Source: CAVYVZ01 sp963772065
GTDB lineage: Bacteria; Acidobacteriota; Vicinamibacteria; Vicinamibacterales; UBA2999
NCBI GenBank assembly: GCA_963772065.1
Contig: CAVYVZ010000009.1
Span: 248,001 to 312,000, forward strand
DNA length: 64,000 nucleotides
Direction of reading: 5' to 3'
Shown piece by piece: positions 1-8,678 of this stretch (position 1 is its first letter; each line of letters opens with the position of its first letter). The position numbers and the translations under genes were made by a program. The notes under the pieces were generated by a model, which worked only from the letters and a program-made list of their open reading frames with translations, searched no databases and was not told the DNA's origin.

Positions 1-335
1 GCGCATTCGCACGCGTGCCGATCGCGCGCGACAACGCCAGCTATCGTGAGCCGCTCGTGCGCGGCGCGCGGGCGCTCGATCGCGCGGCCGGACCCGACTG
101 CGAGGTCGTGCTGCTGGGGAGCATCGCCTCGGGGAAGTACGTCGAGCTCCTGCTGCCGATCTTCGGAGACCGCCTGCTCTTTCCTCCCGACTTCATCGGA
201 CGGGGAGACATGAGCCGCGGCGGGCTGATGCTGCGCTGCGTGACGGCCGACCTCGAGCTCCCGTACGTGCCGCTGCGAGGCGCCGTCCGCCACGGCGCGC
301 GTCCGCCGAAGCTGGAGCCGCTCAGGAGACGCTGA
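1..335 (+). CDS. Conserved hypothetical protein, C-terminal part
   Basis: The reading frame is open from the window edge (first full codon at base 3) to a TGA at 333-335, so the true start lies outside. About 110 residues are visible, mixed alpha/beta in character, with a hydrophobic stretch (CEVVLLGSIASGKYVELLLP) followed by FGDRLLFPPDFIGRGDMSRGG and a basic proline-containing tail. I do not recognise the family. It ends 23 bases before a LigD-type polymerase gene on the same strand, so a DNA-repair link is possible but is only positional inference. Confidence 0.6.
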   Translation, partial: AFARVPIARDNASYREPLVRGARALDRAAGPDCEVVLLGSIASGKYVELLLPIFGDRLLFPPDFIGRGDMSRGGLMLRCVTADLELPYVPLRGAVRHGARPPKLEPLRRR

Positions 336-358
336 GGAAAACGCTGAGCCGATTCGAC

Positions 359-1319
359 ATGCGCACGCCGCAGATTCCGCGCGACGCCAACGACGTGGTC
401 GTCAAGGTCGACGGCCGCGAGGTGAGGCTGACCAACCTTCACAAGCCGTTCTGGCCCGAGCTCGGGATCACGAAGGGCGACCTCATTCAGGACCTACACC
501 GACGTGTCGCCCCTGCTCCTGCCGCATATCCGCGATCGCGCGATGGTGATGAAACGCTACCCCCATGGCGCCGCCGGCGAGTTCTTCTTCATGAAGCGCG
601 CGCCGACGCCTCGTCCGGACTGGATCCGGACGTGCGAGATCGACCACGGCTCGGAGAACATCATCGACTTCCCAGTGATCGACGACCTCCCGTCGTTGCT
701 GTGGGTGATCAATCTCGGGTGCATCGATCTCAACCAGTGGTACGCCCGCTGCGACGAGGTCGACCGGCCTGACTACGTGCATTTCGATCTGGATCCGGGC
801 GAGGGCGCGTCCTTCGCGCAGGTACGTGAGGCGGCCCTCATCCTCCGCGACGCGCTCGAGACCCTCGGCATGGGCCCGGTGGTGAAGACGACCGGCTCGA
901 GGGGGATGCACGTGTACGTGCCAATCGTCCGTGGCCCGGAGCAAAAGGCGGTGTGGACCTTTGCCAAGGCGCTCTCCATCGAGATGGCGTCGAGGCACCG
1001 CGCGCTCATGACGTCCGAGTACCGCGTCGCGAATCGTCCGAAGGGCCGCGTGCTCGTGGACTACAACCAGAACAGATGGGGGAGTACGCTGGCGAGCGTG
1101 TACTCCTTGCGCCCCCGTCCGCGCGCGACGGTGTCGGCGCCCGTCACGTGGAACGAGGTGACGCGCGGGGTCGAGATCGAGGATTTCAGAATCGACAACG
1201 TGCGGAGCCGGTTCGCGAAGGTCGGCGATCTGTGGAAGCCATTGCTCGCCGCACGCGGGCGAACCGATCTCGACAAGCTCCTGACGCCTACTCGCCGAGC
1301 AGCTCGCCCACGGGCTTGA
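359..1319 (+). CDS. ligD: LigD-type NHEJ DNA polymerase/primase domain protein (one-base frameshift)
   Basis: Stand-alone archaeo-eukaryotic primase-type polymerase of the LigD family, which fills gaps and adds ribonucleotides during Ku-dependent end joining. The N-terminus (VDGREVRLTNLHKPFWPELG, then ITKGDLIQ) reads in the frame of 359. From about 490 the protein continues in the +1 frame (DVSPLLLPHIRDRAMVMKRYPHG). Visible motifs are the metal-binding DLD in HFDLDPGEG, the SRGMHVYVPI motif and the later RVLVDYNQN motif. Corrected length is about 319 aa, normal for a polymerase domain without ligase or nuclease. One extra base lies in the stretch GACCTACACC around 489-496. Its 3' end overlaps the convergent permease gene by 32 bases. 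No ku gene is in the window. Confidence 0.85.
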
Positions 1320-2400
1320 GATCCTCGATCCGATCGCAGAAGGCCTTCACGACGACGAGCATCGGCACGGCGAGGAGCGTCCCCCACAGACCCCAGACGA
1401 ATCCCCAGAAGATCAGCCCGATGAACACCGCCACCTCATTGGTGCGCGCCGTCCGGCTCGTCAGCCACGGCGTCAGCAGCCATCCCTCGATGCTCGTGAT
1501 GACGAGGGAGATCCCGGACACGTACAGCATCATCGAGATCGTGCCGAACTGCGCCAGCGCGATCACCGCCGTGCCGGCGGCGACGATGACCGGGCCGAAG
1601 TAGGGAATGGTGTTGAACACGCCCGCGAGGATGGCCCACACCGCGGCTTCCTGCAGGCCCAGCATTTTGAACGCAATGTAGGTGGCGACGCCGACGACGA
1701 CGCTCGTGAGAACGCGCACGAACAGAAACCGTTCGATCTGCGAGTTGATCTCGTTGAGGATTTGAACCGTGATCTTCTTTTTCTCGAGGGACGGCCCCGC
1801 GATGCGCACCAGCTTTCGCTTGAACAGATCGCCCGTGGCCAGCAGGAAGAAGACGAAGAAGAGCACCAGCATCAGCTGGCCGGCGAACGCGACGACGTTC
1901 GCCGATCCCCAGAACAGATATTCACGAAAGTCGATGGCGGGCGAGTCGATCTGCACGCGCTGAACGCCGCGCGGCGCCGGCGTCGGTGGTCCCGTGGTCG
2001 CGTCGGCCGTTTTTTGCAGCTCGTCGGCCGCCTTCTGCATCTGCTCGATGGTGCCAGTCTCGCCGCGGCCGATCTTCATGCCCTGTCTCAGCTTCTGGGC
2101 GGCCTGCGGCAGACGCGCCACGACGTCCGCCGCGTCGTCGCTCAGCGCCCACGCCGTGTACCCGAGGCCGCACGCGAGCGTCAGAACCACCACCGCGGCG
2201 GCGACCGCACGCGGCAATTTCGCGCGCGTCAGGCCGATCACGAGCGGGTCGAGGGCATAGCTGATCAGGACGCTGAGCACGACGGGGATGAAAACTTCCT
2301 GCGCCCACCAGAGCACCGCCATCCCGGCCGAAATCGCGAGCACGGTGAGCGCGACGCTCCGGACGTTGATCGAGGCCGGCGCGACAAGATCCTCGGACAT
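1288..2400 (-). CDS. AI-2E family transporter (PerM/TqsA-like permease)
   Basis: A 370-aa integral membrane protein of the AI-2E exporter/PerM superfamily, whose members export autoinducer-2 or act as small-molecule or ion carriers. Two N-terminal membrane segments (about residues 13-55) are followed by a third helix, then a roughly 90-residue soluble insert with a charged, proline-rich part, then the C-terminal bundle that includes GVFNTIPYFGPVIVAAGTA and the family-typical WLLTPWLTSRTARTNEVAVF. The chosen ATG at 2398-2400 overlaps the stop of the upstream flavoprotein gene as ATGA, which implies translational coupling. The longer open frame reaching 2955 is antisense-frame shadow inside that gene. 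Actual substrate unknown. Confidence 0.85.
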   Translation of the reverse strand: MSEDLVAPASINVRSVALTVLAISAGMAVLWWAQEVFIPVVLSVLISYALDPLVIGLTRAKLPRAVAAAVVVLTLACGLGYTAWALSDDAADVVARLPQAAQKLRQGMKIGRGETGTIEQMQKAADELQKTADATTGPPTPAPRGVQRVQIDSPAIDFREYLFWGSANVVAFAGQLMLVLFFVFFLLATGDLFKRKLVRIAGPSLEKKKITVQILNEINSQIERFLFVRVLTSVVVGVATYIAFKMLGLQEAAVWAILAGVFNTIPYFGPVIVAAGTAVIALAQFGTISMMLYVSGISLVITSIEGWLLTPWLTSRTARTNEVAVFIGLIFWGFVWGLWGTLLAVPMLVVVKAFCDRIEDLKPVGELLGE

Positions 2401-3380
2401 CAGGATTGGGCCGGGGCCGCGGCAAGACCCGCGCTCGCCTGCAGCCGCTTGTTGATGGCCACCGCGGCCTTGGCGCCTTCGGAAGCGGCCACGATCACGA
2501 ACTGCACGTCGCGCGACGCATCCCCAACCACGTAGAGGCCCGGCACGCACGTCTGGCCGAGGCGATCCGTCTTCACCGTTCCCTTCGACGTGAGGTCGCA
2601 CCCGAGGCGCTTCGGAAGATCGGATTGCTGCGACTGTCCCGTGGAGAAGAACACCGCCTCGCAGGCCACGGGCTCCCCGTGGTCCATGACCAGCCCGCGC
2701 ACGCGGCCGTCGGCGTGGTCGACCCTGGAGATCCGTCCCGCCGCGATCGGGATCCCGTGCGCCGCGAGCTGGTTGCGATGCTTGCCGCTGATCCGGGCAC
2801 GCCCGTTGGTGCACAGCACGACGCAGTCGCTCCACGTCTTCAACGACAGCGCGAGACTCGTCGCGCCGGCGCCCTGACCGATCACCGCGAGTGCCCGATC
2901 GCGCGCTTCCCATCCGTCGCAGTAGGGGCAGTGGTGCACGCTGATGCCATAACACGCATCGAGACCGGGGATGTCCGGGAGATGGTCGCGGACGCCGGTC
3001 GCGAGGAGCAACGTCCGCGCGGTGAGCCGCTCGCCGGTTTCGAGGCGGACCTCGAAGCCGTCGGGTCCCTGGGCCACATCGGTCACGAGCACCTGCCGGA
3101 GCTCGACGCCGTACGGGCGCAGCTCCTCGCGGCCCAGTCGCAGCAGTTCGGCCGGCGCCGTCCCGTCGCGGGTCAGGTACCCGTGCAAGGCGGTCGCAGG
3201 CGCATTCCGCGGCCGACCGGCATCACACACAACCACGCGGCGGCGACATCGGCCCAGCAGGAGCGCTGCGCTGAGGCCCGCCGCACCACCGCCAATCACG
3301 ACGACGTCGAGCACGCCAACCGCGGTGCAAAGGGGTCGCCACGGCTGTGCCCGATCCGCACGTGTCCTCAACTTGGCCAT
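2400..3380 (-). CDS. Thioredoxin-reductase-like FAD/NAD(P)-dependent oxidoreductase
   Basis: Flavoprotein of the TrxB fold, 326 aa from the ATG at 3380. An N-terminal FAD dinucleotide motif (VVVIGGGAAGLSAALLLG), a central NAD(P) region (LAVIGQGAGATSLALSL), a redox-active C-P-Y-C motif within HHCPYCDGWEA and the C-terminal FAD-contacting GLYVVGDASRDVQFV are all visible. A GTG at 3314, just before the FAD motif, is an equally plausible start since the first 22 residues look non-homologous. It is coupled to the downstream permease by a 4-base overlap. Substrate is unknown: the CPYC suggests disulfide reduction, but no thioredoxin gene is adjacent. Confidence 0.85.
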   Translation of the reverse strand: MAKLRTRADRAQPWRPLCTAVGVLDVVVIGGGAAGLSAALLLGRCRRRVVVCDAGRPRNAPATALHGYLTRDGTAPAELLRLGREELRPYGVELRQVLVTDVAQGPDGFEVRLETGERLTARTLLLATGVRDHLPDIPGLDACYGISVHHCPYCDGWEARDRALAVIGQGAGATSLALSLKTWSDCVVLCTNGRARISGKHRNQLAAHGIPIAAGRISRVDHADGRVRGLVMDHGEPVACEAVFFSTGQSQQSDLPKRLGCDLTSKGTVKTDRLGQTCVPGLYVVGDASRDVQFVIVAASEGAKAAVAINKRLQASAGLAAAPAQS

Positions 3381-3977
3381 GCGGCTTCGGGCTGGAAGCC
3401 GTGGCTAGCTTTAACTGACAGATTAAAAAGGGTTTATGTCGATTGATAAAAGCGGTTGCTCGTGTGTTGATCCAGAACAACTGCTCTGGAATGGAACACG
3501 ATGCTAAATCCATATGGATCAACAGCTTAGGACTGATGTCATGGCTGCGGTGCAATTCTGTGTGCGCTGTTGCAGCACACGCCCCGCACGCGGTGTGCGC
3601 ACGCACGACGGAGTCTGAGTGCGTCTAACTGCTTTATCTCCAGTCGTTTGAGGGTAGCCCATCCCACCTCGGCCGTCGTGGCCTTCCAATTGCTCTGTTG
3701 GCACTCGCATGAATCGCCCGATCCCTGTCGCCTCGCTTTCAGGCGCCCTAACCGAAGGAGCACGACGCGTGGTGGGCTTCAACATCGACAACGTGGGCGT
3801 GAGTCGGCTTGATTCGCCGGCCACGTCGCAGAACGAGCAGGGACAGCCGTCCCTGCAGTCGGCACCGGTCGGCATTGTCTGCCCGGTTCGACCGCAGCAA
3901 CTTGACCAGGCGCGCTGGTCGATTCTCGACACAGAGTGGCGCCACGCCAAGGCCGTCTGGGGTCCGAAGGTGCATTG
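3381..3977. other. Intergenic region without a recognisable gene
   Basis: About 600 bases between the divergent flavoprotein and subtilase genes. Part of it (about 3410-3650) is visibly lower in G+C than the flanks. Short open frames exist on both strands but none has a ribosome-binding site with convincing protein-like composition. Promoters for the two divergent genes probably lie here. I see no terminator or known RNA. Confidence 0.5.
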
Positions 3978-5837
3978 ATGAGACGTCTTCTTACTAACCA
4001 CCTCATGAAGCGCGCCGCGAGCGCGTTCGCGCTGGGAGCACTGCTCCTGGCGGGAGCGGAGCCCGCGCACGCGCAGAAGCAGAAACGCAAGCCGCGCGTC
4101 GATCGCATGATCGAGGAAGCGCTCCAGGACGGCCGGGACATTCCGGTCATCGTCCGCTACAAGGACGCTGCGGCCGGTGAGCGCGTCAAGCAGCAGAAGA
4201 GCGGGAACCGCCAGGTGCGCCGGCAGCACAAGTCCCTCGGGGCTATGTCGCTGAAGGTCAACCACCGCGCGCTCCGCGAGCTGCTCGAGGACGAATCGGA
4301 CGACGTGTTGTCGGTGTCGTACGACGCGCCAGTGCAGGGGCAGTTGCTCGGCAGCCTGCTCAACACCGTCACCAACACCGTCGGCAATCTGCTCAGCGGC
4401 CCGCCGCACACGACCGTCGATTCGAGCGGCGCGGCGGCGGCGCGGAGCCGGTACGGCGTGACGGGCGCGGGCGTCACCGTCGCCGTGATCGATTCGGGCG
4501 TGAAGCCGCACGCGGATCTTCCCGCGACGCGCATCAAGGCCTTCGTCGATTTCGTCAGAGGCCAGACGACGCCCTACGACGACTACGGCCACGGCACGCA
4601 CGTCGCCGGGATCATCGCCGGCAGCGGCGCCACGCACTCGTCCTACAAGGGCGTGGCTCCCGGCGCCTCAATTGTCGCGCTGAAGGTCCTCGCTGCCGAC
4701 GGCACCGGGAAGACCAGCGACGTCATGGCGGCGCTCGAGTGGGTGCTGGCGAATCACGTTGCCTACAACATTCGCATCGTGAACCTGTCGCTGGGTCATC
4801 CCATTTACGAGGCGGCGGCCACCGACCCGCTGGTGCAGCTCGTCGAGCAGCTGACGAAGCGCGGCTTGCTGGTGGTGGTCTCGGCCGGCAACATGGGCCG
4901 CAACGCCGTCGGCCAGACGGTGTACGGAAGCGTCACGTCGCCCGGAAACGCGCAGGGCGCGATGACGGTCGGTGCCGCGGACAATAAGCTGACGCTGCCG
5001 CGCAGCGACGATGGCGCCGCACCCTTCAGCTCACGCGGGCCGACGCGGTTCGATCTGTTCCTCAAGCCCGACGTCCTGGCGCCCGGATACCAGATGGCGT
5101 CGCTGCGTTCAGTAGGCAGCACACTCGATCTGCGGTATCCAACGCTGAAGATCGGCACGTCGTACTTCCGCTTGAACGGCACGAGCCAGGCGGCCCCGGT
5201 CGTGGCGGGGGGCGCCGCGCTGCTGTTCCAAGCGAATCCGCGGCTGACGTCGCACACGGCAAAGGCGATTCTGCAGTTCACCGCGCAGCGTCTTACCAAC
5301 GTCGACCTGTTCACGCAGGGAGCCGGCGAAGTGAACCTCGCCGGTGCGGTGCGGTTCGCCAAGCTGATCGAACCCAGCGCGCGGGCCGGCATGCGCTGGA
5401 CGAAAGGCAGCCGTCAGATGGTCCGCATGGACCTCCTCTTCGGCGAGGCGGTCTACTGGGGTCGCGCGATCGTCTGGGGTGGAAAGATCAAGACCAACAC
5501 GACGTCGCTCTACATGCGCCTCGCGCAGTGGGACGACAACATCGTCTGGGGCTATCTGGACGACAACATCGTCTGGAGCATGGACGAGAACATCGTCTGG
5601 AGCATGCTCGACGAGAACATCGTGTGGAGCATGGCCGACGAGAACATCGTCTGGGGCGCCACGGATGACAACATCGTGTGGGGCTGCGACGACAACATCG
5701 TCTGGGGTGCTGACAACATCGTCTGGGGCGCCGACGACAACATCGTCTGGGGCATGAGCCAGGATTCGGTGCTGGCCTTCAGCGAAGGAACCGACCAGCT
5801 CGCAGGTCAGTCCTTCATCGACGAAGGGGGGCGGTAG
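3978..5837 (+). CDS. Secreted S8 (subtilisin-like) serine peptidase with C-terminal DNIVW repeats
   Basis: A 619-aa exported protease. The ATG at 3978 has GAAGG upstream. A basic, hydrophobic signal peptide ends near AHAQ (residue ~34). An I9-like propeptide follows (IPVIVRYKDAAAGERV to VLSVSYDAPV, ~55-115). The S8 catalytic triad is visible: Asp in VAVIDSGV (~170), His in GHGTHVAG (~206) and Ser in NGTSQAAPVVAGG (~401). The catalytic domain ends near residue 480. The C-terminal tail holds nine tandem copies of [D/E]NIVW[G/S] (~residues 519-592), separated by 1-3 residues. It shares a likely operon with the GNAT gene two bases downstream. Target unknown; the repeat tail may be a surface or carbohydrate contact or a sorting signal. 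Confidence 0.92.
   Translation: MRRLLTNHLMKRAASAFALGALLLAGAEPAHAQKQKRKPRVDRMIEEALQDGRDIPVIVRYKDAAAGERVKQQKSGNRQVRRQHKSLGAMSLKVNHRALRELLEDESDDVLSVSYDAPVQGQLLGSLLNTVTNTVGNLLSGPPHTTVDSSGAAAARSRYGVTGAGVTVAVIDSGVKPHADLPATRIKAFVDFVRGQTTPYDDYGHGTHVAGIIAGSGATHSSYKGVAPGASIVALKVLAADGTGKTSDVMAALEWVLANHVAYNIRIVNLSLGHPIYEAAATDPLVQLVEQLTKRGLLVVVSAGNMGRNAVGQTVYGSVTSPGNAQGAMTVGAADNKLTLPRSDDGAAPFSSRGPTRFDLFLKPDVLAPGYQMASLRSVGSTLDLRYPTLKIGTSYFRLNGTSQAAPVVAGGAALLFQANPRLTSHTAKAILQFTAQRLTNVDLFTQGAGEVNLAGAVRFAKLIEPSARAGMRWTKGSRQMVRMDLLFGEAVYWGRAIVWGGKIKTNTTSLYMRLAQWDDNIVWGYLDDNIVWSMDENIVWSMLDENIVWSMADENIVWGATDDNIVWGCDDNIVWGADNIVWGADDNIVWGMSQDSVLAFSEGTDQLAGQSFIDEGGR
5532..5753 (+). repeat. Tandem DNIVW-coding repeat
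   Basis: Nine in-frame copies of a 21-27 base unit built around GACAACATCGTCTGG, coding [D/E]NIVW[G/S] plus a 1-3 residue linker. Third positions are strongly conserved between copies (AACATCGTCTGG almost unchanged), suggesting recent duplication or gene conversion. Degenerate copies (AVYWGRAIVWGG) precede it. Confidence 0.9.
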
Positions 5838-5839
5838 TC

Positions 5840-6508
5840 ATGGAAAAAATGCCATACACCCCCGAGATGGATCGCGAGATCGCGATGCTGAATCAGCCGA
5901 CTGTTGACACGACCTCGGTCGTGACGACGGACTGGAAGACGGGGCTGCCGATGCTGACGGGTTCGCAGATTACGCTCCGCGAGCTGCGGGTCTCGGACGC
6001 ACCGTCACTCTTCGCCATGCTGACGACCGAGGAAGTTGCGCGGTTCATTTCGCCGCCGCCGACCACGGTCGAGGGCTTCGAGCGGTTCATCGTGTGGGCG
6101 AACCGCGAGCGCGAGGCGGGCAACTACTGCTGCTTCGCGGTCGTGCCGCACGGCATGGACACCGCGATCGGACTGTTCCAGCTGCGCCAGCTCGAGCCGG
6201 GCTGGGGCACGGCGGAATGGGGCTTCGCGCTCGGCTCCGCGTTCTGGGGCACGGGCATGTTCGCCGACGGCGCGCAGATGGTCCTGGAGTTCGCGTTCGA
6301 AACCGTCGGCGTGCATCGACTCGAAGCGCGCGCGGCGGTCCAGAACGGCCGCGGCAACGGCGCGCTCCGCAAGCTCGGCGCGGTCTGCGAAGGCGTGCTG
6401 CGGCGCTCCTTCCTCCGCAACGGGCAGTATCTCGACCAGGCGCTCTGGGCGATCCTGGCCGACGACTACCGGGTGTCGAAGAACATCATCATTCCGACCA
6501 TTCACTGA
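5840..6508 (+). CDS. GNAT family N-acetyltransferase (RimJ/RimL-like)
   Basis: 222-aa protein with an N-terminal ~40-residue extension followed by a GNAT domain of the RimJ/RimL type, which transfers acetyl from acetyl-CoA to an amino group. Visible family landmarks are ITLRELRVSDAPSLFAMLTTEEV at the domain start, the strand GTAEWGFALGSAFWGTGMFADG in place of the usual acetyl-CoA loop, and the C-terminal VHRLEARAAVQNGRGNGALRKLGAV. It starts two bases after the subtilase stop and is followed by a strong terminator, so the pair forms a two-gene operon. Whether it modifies the protease or its product is unknown. Confidence 0.85.
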   Translation: MEKMPYTPEMDREIAMLNQPTVDTTSVVTTDWKTGLPMLTGSQITLRELRVSDAPSLFAMLTTEEVARFISPPPTTVEGFERFIVWANREREAGNYCCFAVVPHGMDTAIGLFQLRQLEPGWGTAEWGFALGSAFWGTGMFADGAQMVLEFAFETVGVHRLEARAAVQNGRGNGALRKLGAVCEGVLRRSFLRNGQYLDQALWAILADDYRVSKNIIIPTIH

Positions 6509-6533
6509 GTCGGCAGAGTTCCTCTCTCCCATT

Positions 6534-6566
6534 CACCCGGCGGTCCTCACCGCCGGGTGTTTTTTT
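6534..6566 (+). terminator. Rho-independent terminator after the S8-GNAT operon
   Basis: A perfect 11-bp stem (CACCCGGCGGT with ACCGCCGGGTG) around a CCTC loop, followed by seven T residues. It lies 26 bases after the GNAT stop. Confidence 0.93.
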
Positions 6567-6568
6567 GT

Positions 6569-6592
6569 ACATTTGCGATTTGTGATTTGTGG
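6569..6592 (+). repeat. CACAAATCGCAAAT-family repeat word (reverse orientation)
   Basis: The stretch TTTGCGATTTGTGATTTGT lies directly between the terminator and the GTG start of queA. Its reverse complement recurs inside 14451-14512 directly upstream of glmM. See the repeat findings. Confidence 0.6.
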
Positions 6593-7644
6593 ACGTTAGC
6601 GATTTCGATTTCGAACTTCCCGGCGAGCTGATCGCGCAAGCGCCGTCAGCCGTGCGCGGCGAGTCGCGGCTGCTCGTGCTGTCGCAGGCGACGGGGGCGG
6701 TCGAGCACGTGCGCTTCGACCGCATCGGTGAGTTCCTGCGGGCCGGCGATCTGCTCGTCGTCAACAACACGCGGGTGTTTCCGGCGCGGCTTCTGGGCCA
6801 CCGCGTGCCAAGCGGCGGCGCGGTCGAGTGTCTGCTCCTCGAGCGCCGTTCCGTCGCAGATGGCGAGGTGTGGGATGCCCTGATGCATCCGGGCCAGAAG
6901 CTGAAGCCCGGCGCACGGGTGCTTTTCCGCCGAGACGATGTGGTGCTGTACGGAGAAGTGCTCGAGCGGCACTTTCACGGCAGACGGACGGTGCGTCTCT
7001 GGACCACCGAGGAGCGCGACGTCGGCGCCGCCATCGATGCGATCGGCCACATTCCCCTCCCTCCCTACATTCACCGCGACGACACGACCGACGATCGCAC
7101 CCGCTACCAGACCGTTTACGCGCACGAGCGCGGCTCGGTGGCCGCTCCCACGGCGGGCCTTCACTTCACCGACGCGATACTCTCCGAGCTCGATCGGCGC
7201 GGCATCGAGCGAGTCGACGTGACGCTGCACGTGGGCTACGGGACGTTCCAGCCGGTTCGCGTGGAACGGGTCGAAGACCACGTGATGGAGCCGGAGACGT
7301 TCACGGTAGACGAGCGCGCCGCGGACGCGCTCACCCGAGCGCTTCACGAGCAGCGACGGATCATCGCCGTCGGAACGACGACGGTTCGGACGCTGGAATC
7401 GCTGAGCACTGACGCGGAAGGCGCGGTGCATCCGTTGAGCGGGCGGACGGCGCTCTTCATCCATCCCGGCCGGCCGTTCCGCATCGTGTCGGGCATGGTC
7501 ACGAACTTCCATCTCCCGCGCTCCTCGCTGCTGATGCTGGTTGCAGCCCTTGCCGGCCGCGAACGCCTGCTGGGCGCGTATGCTGACGCGATTGCGCGGG
7601 GCTACCGTTTCTACAGCTATGGCGACGCCATGCTGATCCTCTAG
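6589..7644 (+). CDS. queA: S-adenosylmethionine:tRNA ribosyltransferase-isomerase QueA
   Basis: Converts preQ1 at tRNA position 34 to epoxyqueuosine using the ribosyl part of SAM. 351 aa, normal for the family. Landmarks are the N-terminal FDFELPGELIAQAP, LLVVNNTRVFPARL, PLPPYIHRDDTTDDRTRYQTVYA, GSVAAPTAGLHFTD, LHVGYGTFQPV and the C-terminal TNFHLPRSSLLMLVAALAG. The start is a GTG with no Shine-Dalgarno sequence, embedded in a repeat word just after a terminator. QueE and QueC of the same pathway are at 24.3-25.6 kb in this window. Confidence 0.96.
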   Translation: MDVSDFDFELPGELIAQAPSAVRGESRLLVLSQATGAVEHVRFDRIGEFLRAGDLLVVNNTRVFPARLLGHRVPSGGAVECLLLERRSVADGEVWDALMHPGQKLKPGARVLFRRDDVVLYGEVLERHFHGRRTVRLWTTEERDVGAAIDAIGHIPLPPYIHRDDTTDDRTRYQTVYAHERGSVAAPTAGLHFTDAILSELDRRGIERVDVTLHVGYGTFQPVRVERVEDHVMEPETFTVDERAADALTRALHEQRRIIAVGTTTVRTLESLSTDAEGAVHPLSGRTALFIHPGRPFRIVSGMVTNFHLPRSSLLMLVAALAGRERLLGAYADAIARGYRFYSYGDAMLIL

Positions 7645-7718
7645 GGAACAGGGATCAGGGGGCAGAGAGCAGGGAGCAGGGAGGAGGGCTGTCCCAGGAG
7701 ATCAGGAGACAGGCAGGA
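7645..7718 (+). repeat. Purine-rich CAGGGAG-family repeat
   Basis: Nearly all-purine spacer made of reiterated GGGAACAGGGATCAGGG, GCAGGGAGCAGGGAG and ATCAGGAGACAGGCAGGAG words between queA and the next gene. The reverse complement of the same words appears after that gene at 8673-8696. Confidence 0.65.
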
Positions 7719-8678
7719 GTGCTAAGTTACGACGCCATGCCGTTTGATTACGAAGAGTTCGATCTGGCCGATGTCCGTACCTACCCCCTCGCCTCGCGGA
7801 ACAGTAAGGCGAGAGCCGAGCTTTTCGGCAGGCCTCATCACCGCGGCGCCTCGTTCGTCGAGTGGGTCGGCTCGCTGCCGGACATCCTTGGCGCCCGCGA
7901 CCTCAAGGCCGTGATCGCGGCGCTGCGCGCTGCGAAGCAGGGCGGCGCCGGAATCGTCTGGGGGCTCGGCGCGCACGTCATCAAGACCGGCGTGTCTCCG
8001 ATCATTGTCGACTTGATGCGTCGGGGCTATGTGTCAGCCATTGCCATGAACGGCGCCGGCATCATTCACGACTTCGAGGTAGCGCTTTCCGGGGGGACGT
8101 CCGAGGACGTGGACGAGGCACTCGGCCCCGGACGCTTCGGCATGGCCGAGGAAACCGGACGGCTGCTCAACGAGGCGATTGCCACCGCGGCGCAGCAGTC
8201 GCGAGGGCTGGGCCAGTCGGTCGCCGCGATGCTCGCCTCGATGAACCCGGCACACGCGGATGCCAGCATCGCGGTGGCGGCACACCGGCTGTCGATTCCC
8301 CTGACGGTTCACGTCGCATTGGGCACGGACGTCATTCACATGCATCCGGCCGCGTCGGGCGCCGCGCTTGGGGATGCGAGTCTCAGGGATTTTCGGTACT
8401 TTGCGTCGTCAATCTCGAAACTCGCCGGTGGTGTCTACCTTAACTGCGGTTCCGCGGTCGTTCTGCCGGAAGTGTTTTTGAAAGCCGTGGCGCTCGCGAG
8501 GAATCGGGGCATCTCCCTCGAACCGCTGACCACTGTGAACATCGATTTCATGCGGCTGTATCGTCCCCAGACGAATGTCGTCACCCGCCCCGTGGCGGGA
8601 ACAGGGCACGGTTACTCGCTGGTCGGCCACCACGAGATCCTGATCCCTCTGCTCGCCGCCGCTTTGATCGATTCCTGA
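7719..8678 (+). CDS. Deoxyhypusine synthase-like protein
   Basis: 319-aa protein of the deoxyhypusine synthase fold (NAD-binding spermidine-type transferases). Visible landmarks are GGAGIVWGLGAHVIKTGVSPIIVDLMRRG, AMNGAGIIHDFEVALSGGTSEDVDEAL and NCGSAVVLPEVFLKAVALARN. Eukaryotic and archaeal enzymes modify eIF5A, which bacteria lack, so here the substrate is probably a small polyamine or amidine compound; that is inference. I could not place the catalytic lysine of true deoxyhypusine synthase with confidence. Start: the GTG at 7719 has AGGAG ten bases upstream; an ATG at 7737 is in frame without one. Flanked on both sides by inverted CAGGGAG-type repeats. Confidence 0.8.
   Translation: MLSYDAMPFDYEEFDLADVRTYPLASRNSKARAELFGRPHHRGASFVEWVGSLPDILGARDLKAVIAALRAAKQGGAGIVWGLGAHVIKTGVSPIIVDLMRRGYVSAIAMNGAGIIHDFEVALSGGTSEDVDEALGPGRFGMAEETGRLLNEAIATAAQQSRGLGQSVAAMLASMNPAHADASIAVAAHRLSIPLTVHVALGTDVIHMHPAASGAALGDASLRDFRYFASSISKLAGGVYLNCGSAVVLPEVFLKAVALARNRGISLEPLTTVNIDFMRLYRPQTNVVTRPVAGTGHGYSLVGHHEILIPLLAAALIDS

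Noticed and set aside
2401..2955. Upstream extension of the AI-2E permease frame to 2955
   Set aside because: It lies wholly within the flavoprotein gene in another frame; the ATG at 2400 with ATGA coupling gives the normal family N-terminus.
3443..3978. Several short open frames in the 3.4-4.0 kb gap
   Set aside because: No ribosome-binding sites, no recognisable motifs, mutually overlapping on both strands.
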